DNA of 11,544 bases from an uncultured Stenotrophomonas sp. (GCA_946223375.1 CAMICU010000107.1:1-11544), one strand, 5' to 3'; counted from the first letter of the stretch, positions 1-7,823 are shown. Program-made: numbers and translations. The notes: a model not told the origin generated them from the sequence alone.

Positions 1-55
<55 letters not shown>

Positions 56-69
56 AGAAGGTCGCACTG

Positions 70-101
70 AAGCCTGGAAAACGGCGACGTTTCCCAGGCT
101 T
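70..101 (+). terminator. Hairpin after the first tRNA-Pro, probable terminator or processing signal
   Basis: The arm at 70-80 (AAGCCTGGAAA) pairs with 90-101 with a single bulged C, around a 9-base loop. A modest T-rich tail (TTATTGTT) follows from about 101. The T-run is interrupted, so intrinsic termination is plausible but weaker than at the second tRNA. Confidence 0.55.
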
Positions 102-174
102 TATTGTTGAAAAGCCGCCCTCCGGGCGCACCGGCTCCAACCGCTCCGCAAGGTTGGCCTCCGGGGAAAAGCAC

Positions 175-203
175 TTGCAGCACTGCGGAATCGCCTATAC
201 AAT
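175..203 (+). promoter_or_regulatory. Putative sigma-70 promoter for the second tRNA-Pro
   Basis: A -35-like TTGCAG (175-180) and a -10-like TACAAT (198-203) are separated by 17 bases. The -10 ends 13 bases before the mature tRNA 5' end at 217, which would give a short leader. The -10 matches consensus at 5 of 6 positions, the -35 at only about 3 of 6. The site follows the hairpin behind the first tRNA, so the second copy may be independently transcribed. This is a pattern match only. Confidence 0.4.
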
Positions 204-216
204 AGGCGGCTCCTTA

Positions 217-293
<77 letters not shown>

Positions 294-302
294 AGGTCGG
301 AC

Positions 303-340
303 AAAGGTCTGGAAATGCTCCGCATTTCCAGACCTTTTTT
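303..340 (+). terminator. Strong intrinsic terminator behind tRNA-Pro
   Basis: A perfect 16-bp stem (303-318 with 322-337) with a 3-base loop (TCC) ends in a run of six T, the last three beyond the stem (338-340). It begins 10 bases after the tRNA CCA. This is a textbook rho-independent terminator. Confidence 0.9.
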
Positions 341-561
341 CTTGGGCGATGCGGCCGATGCGATGGCTTTCGACGCATTGCCGCAGGCCCCCACTGGCAG
401 CTGCCCGACGTCGTTCACGACACCCGCCGTACAATGCGCTCCTGCGATTTTCCGGCCTGCCTCCTTCCACCGCAGCAGCCATTGCGTGATCGCATTCCTG
501 CCCCCTGCCTCCCCGTGCCCGCAACGGCCTGGGTGTCGGCGCTACCTGTGAAGAACGTTCC

Positions 562-1761
562 ATGACAGAAACCACCCGCTCCACCCATCCCCTGCTGCGC
601 GGACGCGTACTGGCCTTTGCCGCCATCGTGCTGGCCGCATTGAACCTGCGCACCGCGGTGACGTCGCTGACGCCGCTGCTGGACCAGTTGGAGCGCGTGT
701 TCAATTTCGGCAGCACCATGACCGGCGTGCTCGGCATGATGCCGACCGCCGCCTTCGCCCTGTTCGGCCTGTCGACGCCGGCGATCGCGCGCCGCATCGG
801 GCTGGAGCGCACCGCACTGCTGGCCATGGCACTGGCCACGCTTGGCCTGCTGGTCCGCGCGGCCGCGGGCAACGTCGGCATGCTGCTGCTTGGCTCGGGC
901 ATCGCACTGGCCGGCATGGGCATCGGCAACGTGGTGGTACCGCCGCTGGTGAAGCGCTACTTCGCCGACCGCGTCGGCACCATCAGCACGCTGTACATCA
1001 CCGTGCTGCAGGCCGGCACGATGATCCCGGCACTGCTCGCCGTGCCGATGGCCGAGCAGTACGACTGGCGCATCTCGCTGGGCATGTGGGCACTGCTGTC
1101 GCTGGCGGCGATGCTGCCGTGGCTGCTGCTCTCGCGCAGCGCCCCGCGGCCGGACACCGGCAACGCCCCCAGCCATGCGCCGGGCAAGGTCTGGCGCACC
1201 TCGCTGGGCTGGGGCCTGGCACTGATGTTCGGCATGACCTCGCTGATCACCTACTCGATGTTCACCTGGCTGCCGAAGATGATGATCGAGGCCGGCGCGT
1301 CGCCTGCGTTCGGCGGCGTCGCGGTCGCGGTGTTCTCGGCGCTGGGACTGGTGCCCTCGCTGCTGATGCCGGCACTGGCGGTGCGCCTGCGCAACCCGTT
1401 CCCGATCGTCGCGCTCGCCTTCAGCATCAACCTGACCGCCTTCGCCGGCCTGCTGTGGGCGCCGATGGGCGCACCGCTGCTGTGGGCCACCCTGCTCGGC
1501 CTGGGACCGTCCACCTTCCCGCTGGCACTGACCCTGATCAATCTGCGCACGCGCACCCCGGCCGGCTCGGCGGCGCTGTCCGGCTTCATGCAGGGCGTGG
1601 GCTACAGCTTTGCCTGCCTCGGCCCGCTGCTGTTCGGCTGGCTGCATGGCATCACCGATGCCTGGGCGCTGCCGTTCGCCTTCCTGACCCTGTGCGCGCT
1701 GGTGCTGCTCACCGCGGCCTGGTTCGCCTGCCGTCCACAGCATCTGGAAGACCACTGGTAA
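562..1761 (+). CDS. Major facilitator superfamily transporter, CynX/NimT type
   Basis: A 399-residue inner-membrane protein with about 12 hydrophobic segments and a central hydrophilic loop near residues 191-212. Family-typical stretches are LNLRTAVTSLTPLLDQ (residues 27-42), IGNVVVPPLVKRYF (121-134), LGLGPSTFPLALTLINLRT (312-330) and GFMQGVGYSFACLGPLLFG (341-359). They match the cyanate/2-nitroimidazole (CynX, NimT/YeaN) branch of the superfamily. The substrate cannot be read from the sequence, and no cyanase or nitroimidazole gene is adjacent. The ATG at 562 follows a weak GAAGAA (550-555). The 221-base gap upstream, back to the tRNA terminator, contains an isolated TACAAT at 430-435 without a clear -35; I see nothing else in it. 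The gene appears monocistronic and is separated from pgaA by 237 bases. Confidence 0.88.
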   Translation: MTETTRSTHPLLRGRVLAFAAIVLAALNLRTAVTSLTPLLDQLERVFNFGSTMTGVLGMMPTAAFALFGLSTPAIARRIGLERTALLAMALATLGLLVRAAAGNVGMLLLGSGIALAGMGIGNVVVPPLVKRYFADRVGTISTLYITVLQAGTMIPALLAVPMAEQYDWRISLGMWALLSLAAMLPWLLLSRSAPRPDTGNAPSHAPGKVWRTSLGWGLALMFGMTSLITYSMFTWLPKMMIEAGASPAFGGVAVAVFSALGLVPSLLMPALAVRLRNPFPIVALAFSINLTAFAGLLWAPMGAPLLWATLLGLGPSTFPLALTLINLRTRTPAGSAALSGFMQGVGYSFACLGPLLFGWLHGITDAWALPFAFLTLCALVLLTAAWFACRPQHLEDHW

Positions 1762-1877
1762 GCCGGCACGAGCGGCGCCGGGACGCGTCGTGGCAGGTGT
1801 CCCGCATGCGCTGCCGGCGGGGCGTGTGAAGACCGCCGACCACGCTGCGCTCACAAGCACTTACGACCGCCTAAGTC

Positions 1878-1893
1878 ACTGTTACGAAACAGT
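1878..1893. promoter_or_regulatory. AT-rich inverted repeat in the pgaA upstream region, function unknown
   Basis: ACTGTT (1878-1883) and AACAGT (1888-1893) form a perfect inverted repeat around ACGA, inside an unusually AT-rich patch (about 1876-1905) of otherwise GC-rich DNA. It lies about 105 bases before the pgaA start. It could be an operator half-site pair or part of an upstream promoter. I do not recognise the motif as belonging to a named regulator. Confidence 0.3.
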
Positions 1894-1912
1894 AATTACG
1901 GATTGCGGATTT

Positions 1913-1933
1913 CGCCGGGGGCGGCGGCTTTTT
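1913..1933 (+). terminator. Possible weak terminator or leader hairpin between the transporter gene and pgaA
   Basis: CGCCG (1913-1917) pairs with CGGCG (1922-1926) around a GGGG loop, then GC and five T (1929-1933). The stem is only 5 bp and the T-run is offset by two bases, so this is marginal. It could end transcripts from the upstream transporter gene before the pga promoter. Confidence 0.35.
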
Positions 1934-1947
1934 CACGCGCCATTGAA

Positions 1948-1963
1948 CGTGATGCGTGTCACA
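1948..1963. promoter_or_regulatory. CRP/Clp-family operator upstream of pgaA
   Basis: CGTGA (1948-1952), six bases, then TCACA (1959-1963) matches the CRP-family consensus TGTGA-N6-TCACA at 9 of 10 positions. The site ends 35 bases before the pgaA ATG, where it would overlap or lie next to the core promoter. A weak -10-like TGTATT sits at 1977-1982. Xanthomonads encode the CRP homologue Clp, which responds to cyclic di-GMP. As I recall, Clp has been reported to bind the promoter of the equivalent xagABC cluster of Xanthomonas campestris. The position so close to the start would favour repression. The match is seen directly; the regulator and its sign are inferred. Confidence 0.55.
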
Positions 1964-1998
1964 CTTGCTGACTTTGTGTATTGCACCCAAGGATCTTC

Positions 1999-4032
1999 AT
2001 GCGTGTATGGAAGCCGCTCACACTGACTGCCGCCCTGGCGGGGGCCCTGTTTGGCGTCAGTGGCAACGGCATGGCCTCCGATCAGGGGCGGGAGGATGCG
2101 CTCACGCGCATCGGCCAGCACCGCGACCAGGGCCACTGGCTGGATGCACTTGCCGAGATCGAACGGCTACAGCAGCGCTATCCGCAGGATGATTTCCTGT
2201 ACCGGCTGCAGGTTCTGACGCTGTCGGACATCGGCAACGCCGGACGTGCCTGGCAGCTCTACCAGGCGCGCCCGGATCTGTTCGACCCGGAACAGCGCCG
2301 TCGCCTGGAAGCCAACTACCTGTCCAAGCGGGTGGGCTGGAGCCTTGCCTATGGCAAGAGCGAGGACACCCGCCTGGACGAAGCCGAGGCCGCCCTGGCC
2401 GAGATGCAGCGGGTGCTGCAGCAGGACGGGCTGACCCCGGGCAACGCGCCCCTGCGCATCCGCCTGGACCGGCTGGTGCTGCTCAACCGCCTGGCCCTGC
2501 ACACCCAGGTGCGCGATGAATACCTCGCATTGAAGCGGGAAGGCCAGCCGCTGCCCGACTACGTGCTGCCGGCCATCGGTGATTCGCTGATGGCCACGCA
2601 GCACCCCGAGCAGGCCATCCCGATCCTGGAAGCGGCGATCAAGGCCGAGCCGGAACGCGACGATCTGCGCTCGGAACTGGCCTATGCCTATCTGGAAAAC
2701 AGCCAGGAGCGCCAGGCCATCGCCGGCCTGCTCAAATGGCGCGCGGAGGAACCGCCATTCCGTCGCCAGCCCGGCGCACGGCAGTCCTATTCGAACTGGG
2801 CCCGCTACGAAGCCGATCTGACCCTGGCGATGATCCGCGCCTACAGCGGCGACCTGCCCACCGCGCAGCACGAGCTGGAAGCGCTCAGCGACGCCGCGCC
2901 CGGCAACGGCGGCCTGCATGCCTCGCTCGGCCGCGTCTACCAGATGCGCGGATGGCCGCGGCGCGCCCTGGAGCGCCAGCAGATGGCCTACACGCAGGAC
3001 CCGCGCGAGGTGCAGCCACGCATCGGTCAGTTCGAAGCGCAGCTGGAACTGCAGCGCGACGACCTGGCACGCCCGTTCCACGACGACCTGCTGCGCCGTT
3101 ATCCGACCCAGCCGGCGGTGCAGCGCATGCACCAGCAATGGCGCTCGCACCGTGGCTGGCAGCTGTATGCCTATGCCGAGGGCGGCCACAGCGCAGGCCC
3201 CGGCGTGTCGCCACTGGGCAATGACGATCGCCGCTACGGCATCGAGGTGCAGTCGCCCGTCCTCGACGACCGCTGGCGGCTGGTGGCCTTCGCCGACCGC
3301 CGCAGCGTCGAATATCCCGACCAGCGCCTGAGCCCGTTGCGGCTGGGCGCCGGCACGCGCTACCGCTTCGGCCAGCTCGATGGCGAACTGCTGGTGGATC
3401 ACGCCAACGACGCGCTTGGCGGCGTCGGCGTGCGGGCAGGCCTCGGCTGGCAGTTCAACGATTACTGGCATATCGGCCTGAACGCCGCCCGCAACGACGC
3501 CGACGCCTCGATGCAGGCGCGCGCGGCGGGCATCCAGGCCGACAGCATGGCACTGGCACTGCGCTACCAGCACAGCGAGCGCACCCAGTGGAGCGCCGAT
3601 GCCAGCCGTTTCCACTACGAGGACGGCAACAACCGTGACCTGCTCAGCAGCAGCGTCGAGCAACGCCTGCTGACCCTGCCGACGCTGCAGCTCACCGGCA
3701 TCGGGCGCGGCTACCTGGGCCGCGGCAGCCGTGCCGACGTGCCCTACTTCAACCCCGAGCGCGATGGCCTGGCCGAACTGGGGCTGCGCGTGGAGCACCG
3801 CGTGTGGCAGCGCTACGACCGCCACTTCAGCCATCGGCTGGAGGTCTCGCTGGGCAACTACTGGCAGCGCGGCTATGGCAGTGCGTTGATTCCCGCGGCG
3901 GCCTACCGCCACGAATGGCAGCTCGCCCCTGGCCGGGTACTGGAATACGGCGTGAGCTGGTCGCGCCCGGTCTACGACGGACGACGTGAACGACATATCG
4001 GCCTGGACGCCGCGATCCACTGGGGGCAATGA
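1999..4032 (+). CDS. pgaA: Poly-beta-1,6-GlcNAc (PNAG/PGA) export porin PgaA (HmsH/XagA type)
   Basis: A 677-residue outer-membrane protein that takes PNAG from the periplasm through a beta-barrel to the cell surface. Residues 1 to about 26 are a signal peptide (basic MRVWK start, hydrophobic core, AxA-like end near GMA-SD). Residues about 30-380 are helical with tetratricopeptide-like repeats, expected to contact PgaB and the polymer. Residues about 384-677 are alternating-pattern beta-barrel strands containing YFNPERDGLAELGLRVEH (583-600) and the YGVSWSRPVYDG region (650-661) typical of PgaA. The ATG at 1999 was chosen because AAGGA (1989-1993) lies 5 bases before it and the signal peptide starts there; the in-frame TTG at 1981 would precede this ribosome site. 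E. coli PgaA is about 807 residues, so this is a compact version. The chain ends in HWGQ rather than a terminal aromatic residue. First gene of the operon. Confidence 0.92.
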   Translation: MRVWKPLTLTAALAGALFGVSGNGMASDQGREDALTRIGQHRDQGHWLDALAEIERLQQRYPQDDFLYRLQVLTLSDIGNAGRAWQLYQARPDLFDPEQRRRLEANYLSKRVGWSLAYGKSEDTRLDEAEAALAEMQRVLQQDGLTPGNAPLRIRLDRLVLLNRLALHTQVRDEYLALKREGQPLPDYVLPAIGDSLMATQHPEQAIPILEAAIKAEPERDDLRSELAYAYLENSQERQAIAGLLKWRAEEPPFRRQPGARQSYSNWARYEADLTLAMIRAYSGDLPTAQHELEALSDAAPGNGGLHASLGRVYQMRGWPRRALERQQMAYTQDPREVQPRIGQFEAQLELQRDDLARPFHDDLLRRYPTQPAVQRMHQQWRSHRGWQLYAYAEGGHSAGPGVSPLGNDDRRYGIEVQSPVLDDRWRLVAFADRRSVEYPDQRLSPLRLGAGTRYRFGQLDGELLVDHANDALGGVGVRAGLGWQFNDYWHIGLNAARNDADASMQARAAGIQADSMALALRYQHSERTQWSADASRFHYEDGNNRDLLSSSVEQRLLTLPTLQLTGIGRGYLGRGSRADVPYFNPERDGLAELGLRVEHRVWQRYDRHFSHRLEVSLGNYWQRGYGSALIPAAAYRHEWQLAPGRVLEYGVSWSRPVYDGRRERHIGLDAAIHWGQ

Positions 4033-4033
4033 A

Positions 4034-5932
4034 ATGCGCAACAACATCCTCTTCCTCGGCTGCTGGCTGCTGACCCTGCTGTGCCTTGCCGGCCGCGCGC
4101 ACGCCAGCACGCCGGAGGTCAACCTGGACTCGGCCGACAACGGCCTGCTGGTGCTGAGCTATCACGACATCCGCGACGACGTGGCGCGCAACGGCGACCC
4201 GGACCTGTACGCGGTCAGCACGCAGAATTTCGCCGCGCACCTGGACTGGCTGTCCACCCACGGCTACCACCCGGTCTCGCTGTCGCAGCTGATCGAGGCC
4301 GCCCATGGCGGCACGCCGCTGCCGCCGCAGCCGGTGCTGCTGACCTTCGATGACGGTCTGCGCAGCGTCTACACCAAGGTGTACCCGCTGCTGCGGGCCT
4401 ACAACTATCCGGCGCTGATCGCGGTGATCACCGACTACGTGGACATGGCAGCCGGGCGCAGCATCGACTACGGCTACCGCCCGTTCAACGGCGAGGACTT
4501 CCTGACCTGGGCGCAGATCCGCGAGATGCAGGCCAGCGGCCTGGTCGAGGTCGCCAGCCACACCGACAACCTGCACCACGGCGTGCAGTCCAACCCACAG
4601 GGCAACTCCACCCCGGCCGTCATCACCCGCGTATATGACCCGGCGACGTCCCGCTACGAGACCCCGCAGGCCTACGAGCAGCGCATCCGCGATGACCTGG
4701 CGCGCAGCGTGCAGCGCATCGCCGACAATACCGGGCAGCGCCCGCGTGCCATCGTCTGGCCATATGCGGCCTACAACGCCTACACCAACGGGCTGGCCGC
4801 GCAGCTGGGCATGCAGGTGTCGTTCGATCTGGAAGGGCGCAGCACGCCGGTCACCGGCGACCTGAGCGGCCTGGCCCGGCTGCTGATGGTGAGCAACCCC
4901 ACCGTGATCAGCCTGGCCCGCGAACTGCGCCGTGACACCGACCTGCAGAACGTGCGTGCACTGCAGATCGACCTGGACATGCTCTACGACGCCGACCCGC
5001 AGCAGCAGGCGCGCAACCTCGACGCACTGATCGAACGGGTCAAGCGCATCGGTCCCAGCCATGTCTACCTGCAGGCCTTCGCCGACCCCGACGGCAACGG
5101 CTCGGCCGACGCGCTGTACTTCCCCAACCGCCATCTGCCGATGCGCGCGGACCTGTTCAACCGCGTTGCCTGGCAGCTCAAGACGCGTGCCGGGGTGAAG
5201 GTCTATGCATGGCTGCCGGTGCTCGGATTCGAGCTGAAGGACCCGGCCATCCGCGATGCGCTGAAGATCCGCAGCCCCGAGCACGACGGCATCTTCCGGC
5301 TCGACTTCACCCAGCCGGAGGTGCGCCAGATCATCAAGGACATCTACGAGGACTTGGCCATCAATTCCTACATGGAAGGCCTGCTGTTCCACGATGATGC
5401 CTACCTGCGCGACACCGAACTGGCGCACCTGCCGGCCGAGAGCGAGGACGGCGCGCGCACCCGCGCGCTGATCGACTTCACCCTGGAACTGCGCGATGCC
5501 GCCCAGCGCTGGCGACCGAAGCTGGCCACGGTGCGCAACATGTACGCGCAGCCGGTGCTGCAGCCGCAGAGCGCGGCGTGGTTCGCCCAGCGCCTGGACC
5601 TGTTCAACCGCGCCTATACCCATACCGCGCTGATGGCGATGCCGTGGATGGAAGGCAGCCGCCACCCGGAACGCTGGCTGGACCAGCTGGTCGAGGCGGT
5701 GCGCAGCCAGGACCCGGAGTTCAACCACACCCTGTTCGAGCTGCAGACCGTGGACTGGCGTACCGGCAAGCCGATCGACGGCGCCCGGCTGCGCGCCCTG
5801 GTGCGGCGCCTGCAGGCCCGTGGCGTCAAGCACATGGGCTGGTACCCGGACGACTTCATCGCCAACCGCCCGGCCCTGAACGATGCCCGCGCGGCGATGT
5901 CGGTGCGCAACTTCCCCTACGAGGAGAAGTGA
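4034..5932 (+). CDS. pgaB: Poly-beta-1,6-GlcNAc N-deacetylase/hydrolase PgaB (HmsF type)
   Basis: A 632-residue periplasmic protein that partly deacetylates PNAG before export. The N-terminal domain (about residues 38-290) is a CE4 polysaccharide deacetylase: YHD (43-45), TFDDG (104-108; D106 catalytic base, D107 metal ligand), SHTDNLHHG with H176 and H181 five apart as metal ligands, and VWPY (241-244). The C-terminal domain (about 305-632) matches the PgaB glycoside-hydrolase (GH153-type) region, with QIDLDMLYD (311-319) and an acidic LLFHDDAYLRD (450-460). Residues 1-24 form a signal peptide ending AHA before S25. No good lipobox is visible (see findings), unlike the E. coli lipoprotein. 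The start lies 1 base after the pgaA stop, with GGGGG (4022-4026) as ribosome site; the in-frame ATG at 3986 is inside pgaA and would bury the signal peptide. The length is near the 672 residues of E. coli PgaB. Confidence 0.94.
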   Translation: MRNNILFLGCWLLTLLCLAGRAHASTPEVNLDSADNGLLVLSYHDIRDDVARNGDPDLYAVSTQNFAAHLDWLSTHGYHPVSLSQLIEAAHGGTPLPPQPVLLTFDDGLRSVYTKVYPLLRAYNYPALIAVITDYVDMAAGRSIDYGYRPFNGEDFLTWAQIREMQASGLVEVASHTDNLHHGVQSNPQGNSTPAVITRVYDPATSRYETPQAYEQRIRDDLARSVQRIADNTGQRPRAIVWPYAAYNAYTNGLAAQLGMQVSFDLEGRSTPVTGDLSGLARLLMVSNPTVISLARELRRDTDLQNVRALQIDLDMLYDADPQQQARNLDALIERVKRIGPSHVYLQAFADPDGNGSADALYFPNRHLPMRADLFNRVAWQLKTRAGVKVYAWLPVLGFELKDPAIRDALKIRSPEHDGIFRLDFTQPEVRQIIKDIYEDLAINSYMEGLLFHDDAYLRDTELAHLPAESEDGARTRALIDFTLELRDAAQRWRPKLATVRNMYAQPVLQPQSAAWFAQRLDLFNRAYTHTALMAMPWMEGSRHPERWLDQLVEAVRSQDPEFNHTLFELQTVDWRTGKPIDGARLRALVRRLQARGVKHMGWYPDDFIANRPALNDARAAMSVRNFPYEEK

Positions 5933-5933
5933 C

Positions 5934-7187
5934 ATGCAGATGCATCCGGTCCTCTATGCGTTCCTGCAGTTCGCCTTCTTCTATCCGTTGGTGATGGCGT
6001 TCATGTGGATGGTCGGCGGCCTGTACTACTTCTTCCGCCGCGAGCGCAAGGCGCGTGACCGCACCGACCCGCCACCGATGGCGAGCTACCCGTTCGCGAC
6101 CATCCTGATCCCCTGCCACAACGAAGCGGACAACCTGGAGGACACCCTCAACGCCGCGCTGAGCCAGAACTACCCGGACTACGAGGTGATCGCCATCAAC
6201 GATGGCAGCCGCGACGACACCGGTGCCCGCCTGGACGTACTGGCGACGCGGCATCCGCGCCTGCGCGTGATCCACCTGGACCGCAACCTCGGCAAGGCCA
6301 ACGCGCTGCGCATGGGGGCGCTGGCCGCGCGCTCGGAGTACCTGGTGTGCATCGACGGCGACGCCATGCTGGAGGAGTACGCCATGCACTGGATGATCTG
6401 GCACCTGACCTCGGGCCCGCGCGTGGGCGCGGTGACCGGCAATCCGCGCATCCGCAACCGCTCCACCCTGCTCGGCCGCCTGCAGGTGGCCGAGTTCTCC
6501 TCGATCATCGGCATGATCAAGCGCACCCAGCGCGTGTATGGCCGCATCTTCACCATCTCCGGGGTGATCGCCGGTTTCCGCCGCACCGCCCTGCACCGCA
6601 TCGGCTACTGGGCCGATGACATGATCACCGAGGACATCGACATCAGCTGGCGCCTGCAGCTGGACCACTGGGACATCCGCTACGAGCCCAACGCGCTGTG
6701 CTTCATCCTGATGCCCGAGACCCTGCGCGGGCTGTGGAAGCAGCGCCTGCGCTGGGCGCAGGGCGGCGTGGAGGTGATGCTGCGGCATGGCACCTCGTTG
6801 TTCAGCTGGCGCAAGCGACGCATGTGGGGCGTGCTGCTGGAATACATGTTCAGCGTCCTGTGGGCGTACACGATGCTGGCGATCCTGGTGCTGTGGGTGC
6901 TGGGCAAGTTCATCCCGATGCCGCCGCAGCTGTACATCGCCACGGTACTGCCGCAATGGCACGGGGTGATCCTGGCGCTGGTCTGCCTGGCCCAGTTCGC
7001 CAGCAGCCTGATCATCGACCGCCGCTACGAGACCCATGTCGGCCGCAACTACTTCTGGGTGATCTGGTATCCGATCGCCTACTGGCTGATCAGCCTGTTC
7101 ACCACCGTCGTGGCCCTGCCCAAGACGCTGTTCAAGCAGCGTGGCAAGCGCGCCACCTGGGTCAGCCCAGACCGGGGGATCCGATGA
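5934..7187 (+). CDS. pgaC: Poly-beta-1,6-GlcNAc synthase, glycosyltransferase PgaC (HmsR type)
   Basis: A 417-residue inner-membrane GT2 processive glycosyltransferase that polymerises GlcNAc from UDP-GlcNAc in beta-1,6 linkage. One N-terminal membrane segment (about 8-30) precedes a cytosolic catalytic domain: ILIPCHNEADN (57-67), INDGS (88-92, first Asp D90), the DxD pair in IDGDA (D141, D143), TED (232-234, catalytic base D234) and QRLRW (270-274, the QxxRW motif). Three further hydrophobic segments follow (about 300-325, 343-363, 375-397). All catalytic motifs are intact. The start ATG at 5934 is 1 base after the pgaB stop, with GAGGAGAAG (5921-5929) as a good ribosome site; a second ATG lies at 5940. 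The family is known to need PgaD, and in E. coli cyclic di-GMP activates the PgaC/PgaD pair. E. coli PgaC is 441 residues. Confidence 0.95.
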   Translation: MQMHPVLYAFLQFAFFYPLVMAFMWMVGGLYYFFRRERKARDRTDPPPMASYPFATILIPCHNEADNLEDTLNAALSQNYPDYEVIAINDGSRDDTGARLDVLATRHPRLRVIHLDRNLGKANALRMGALAARSEYLVCIDGDAMLEEYAMHWMIWHLTSGPRVGAVTGNPRIRNRSTLLGRLQVAEFSSIIGMIKRTQRVYGRIFTISGVIAGFRRTALHRIGYWADDMITEDIDISWRLQLDHWDIRYEPNALCFILMPETLRGLWKQRLRWAQGGVEVMLRHGTSLFSWRKRRMWGVLLEYMFSVLWAYTMLAILVLWVLGKFIPMPPQLYIATVLPQWHGVILALVCLAQFASSLIIDRRYETHVGRNYFWVIWYPIAYWLISLFTTVVALPKTLFKQRGKRATWVSPDRGIR

Positions 7188-7735
7188 GCCGCAACAGCGA
7201 ACGTCCCAGCACCAAGTTCGATTCACGCCTGATCCGCAAGCCGCGCCAGCAACCGCGCATCCAGCGCACGCTGTGGGGCGCGGTCAACGTGGCGTTCTGG
7301 GCATTCCTGATGGTGCTGTGCGCGCCGTTGCTGACGCTGCTGTCGTGGCTGTTCGGCATCCGCCTGGCGTGGCGCCAGCTCTACGAGTACCAGGACCAGG
7401 TGGACCCGTTCCTGCTGCTGGCCGCACCGTTGATCCTGCTGGGCTGCGCGGTCGCGCTGATCGCCTGGGCCGAGTACAACCGCATCCGCTTCACCGGCAA
7501 GGAACGGCGCAGCGCGGTCGCGCCGATCGGCACCGCGCAGATCGCCCGCGACCTCGGCGCCAGCGCCGCGTTGGCCGAGGGCCTGGCCGGCAGCAAGTCG
7601 GTGATCCTGCACATGGACGACCACGCCCGCCCGATCGGCTTCACCCGGCAGCTGGCATTGCCGGCGGACCAGCTACGGCGCGGCCAGGACGCACCGGATC
7701 CGTCGATGGAACCCACCGACAACACGGCCAGGTAA
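7184..7735 (+). CDS. pgaD: PNAG synthesis accessory membrane protein PgaD
   Basis: A 183-residue small membrane protein with a basic N-terminus (1-30), two hydrophobic segments (about 33-59 and 74-97) and then WAEYNRIRF (95-103). This layout and the W..YNR.RF motif are those of PgaD, the partner that stabilises PgaC and shares the cyclic di-GMP response in E. coli. The ATG overlaps the pgaC stop (ATGA, 7184-7187), with GGGGG at 7174-7178 before it, so translation should be coupled. E. coli PgaD is about 137 residues; the extra length here is a tail of about 80 residues after the second membrane segment, hydrophilic and proline/charge-rich at its end (167-183). Identification rests on position, topology and the motif, since PgaD sequences diverge strongly. 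Confidence 0.87.
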   Translation: MSRNSERPSTKFDSRLIRKPRQQPRIQRTLWGAVNVAFWAFLMVLCAPLLTLLSWLFGIRLAWRQLYEYQDQVDPFLLLAAPLILLGCAVALIAWAEYNRIRFTGKERRSAVAPIGTAQIARDLGASAALAEGLAGSKSVILHMDDHARPIGFTRQLALPADQLRRGQDAPDPSMEPTDNTAR

Positions 7736-7823
7736 GCGCCGGCACGGGCCGTCGCGGTCTTCCCGCGGCGGCTGCCACCCCTGCCGCACGGCTTGCGAGG
7801 CGGACCGGCTCCGCGGACCGGGT
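7736..7823. other. Convergent intergenic region between pgaD and proA with a GC-rich hairpin
   Basis: Both flanking transcripts end here. GCCGTCGCGG (7748-7757) pairs with CCGCGGCGGC (7763-7772) with one G-U, and outer bases 7741-7744/7773-7776 extend the stem past a 3-base bulge. There is no T-run on either strand, so it is not a classical intrinsic terminator; it could be a rho-independent-like block or simply protect 3' ends. A short direct repeat CGGACCGG occurs at 7801-7808 and 7814-7821. Confidence 0.45.

Noticed and set aside
415..1860. 481-residue minus-strand frame opposite the transporter
   Set aside because: It is extremely Gln/Gly/Arg/His-rich, typical of a frame opposite a GC-rich gene. 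The plus-strand transporter has clear family motifs and membrane segments.
1981..1998. TTG at 1981 as the pgaA start
   Set aside because: It lies before the AAGGA ribosome site that serves the ATG at 1999, and would add six residues in front of a well-formed signal peptide.
3986..4033. In-frame ATG at 3986 as the pgaB start
   Set aside because: It would place 16 polar residues before the signal peptide and overlap pgaA. The ATG at 4034 has a GGGGG ribosome site and gives a normal leader.
2167..5935. Long minus-strand frames (657 and 702 residues) opposite pgaA and pgaB
   Set aside because: Antisense shadows rich in Ala/Val/Gln/Arg with no recognisable domain, covering genes with intact catalytic motifs on the plus strand.
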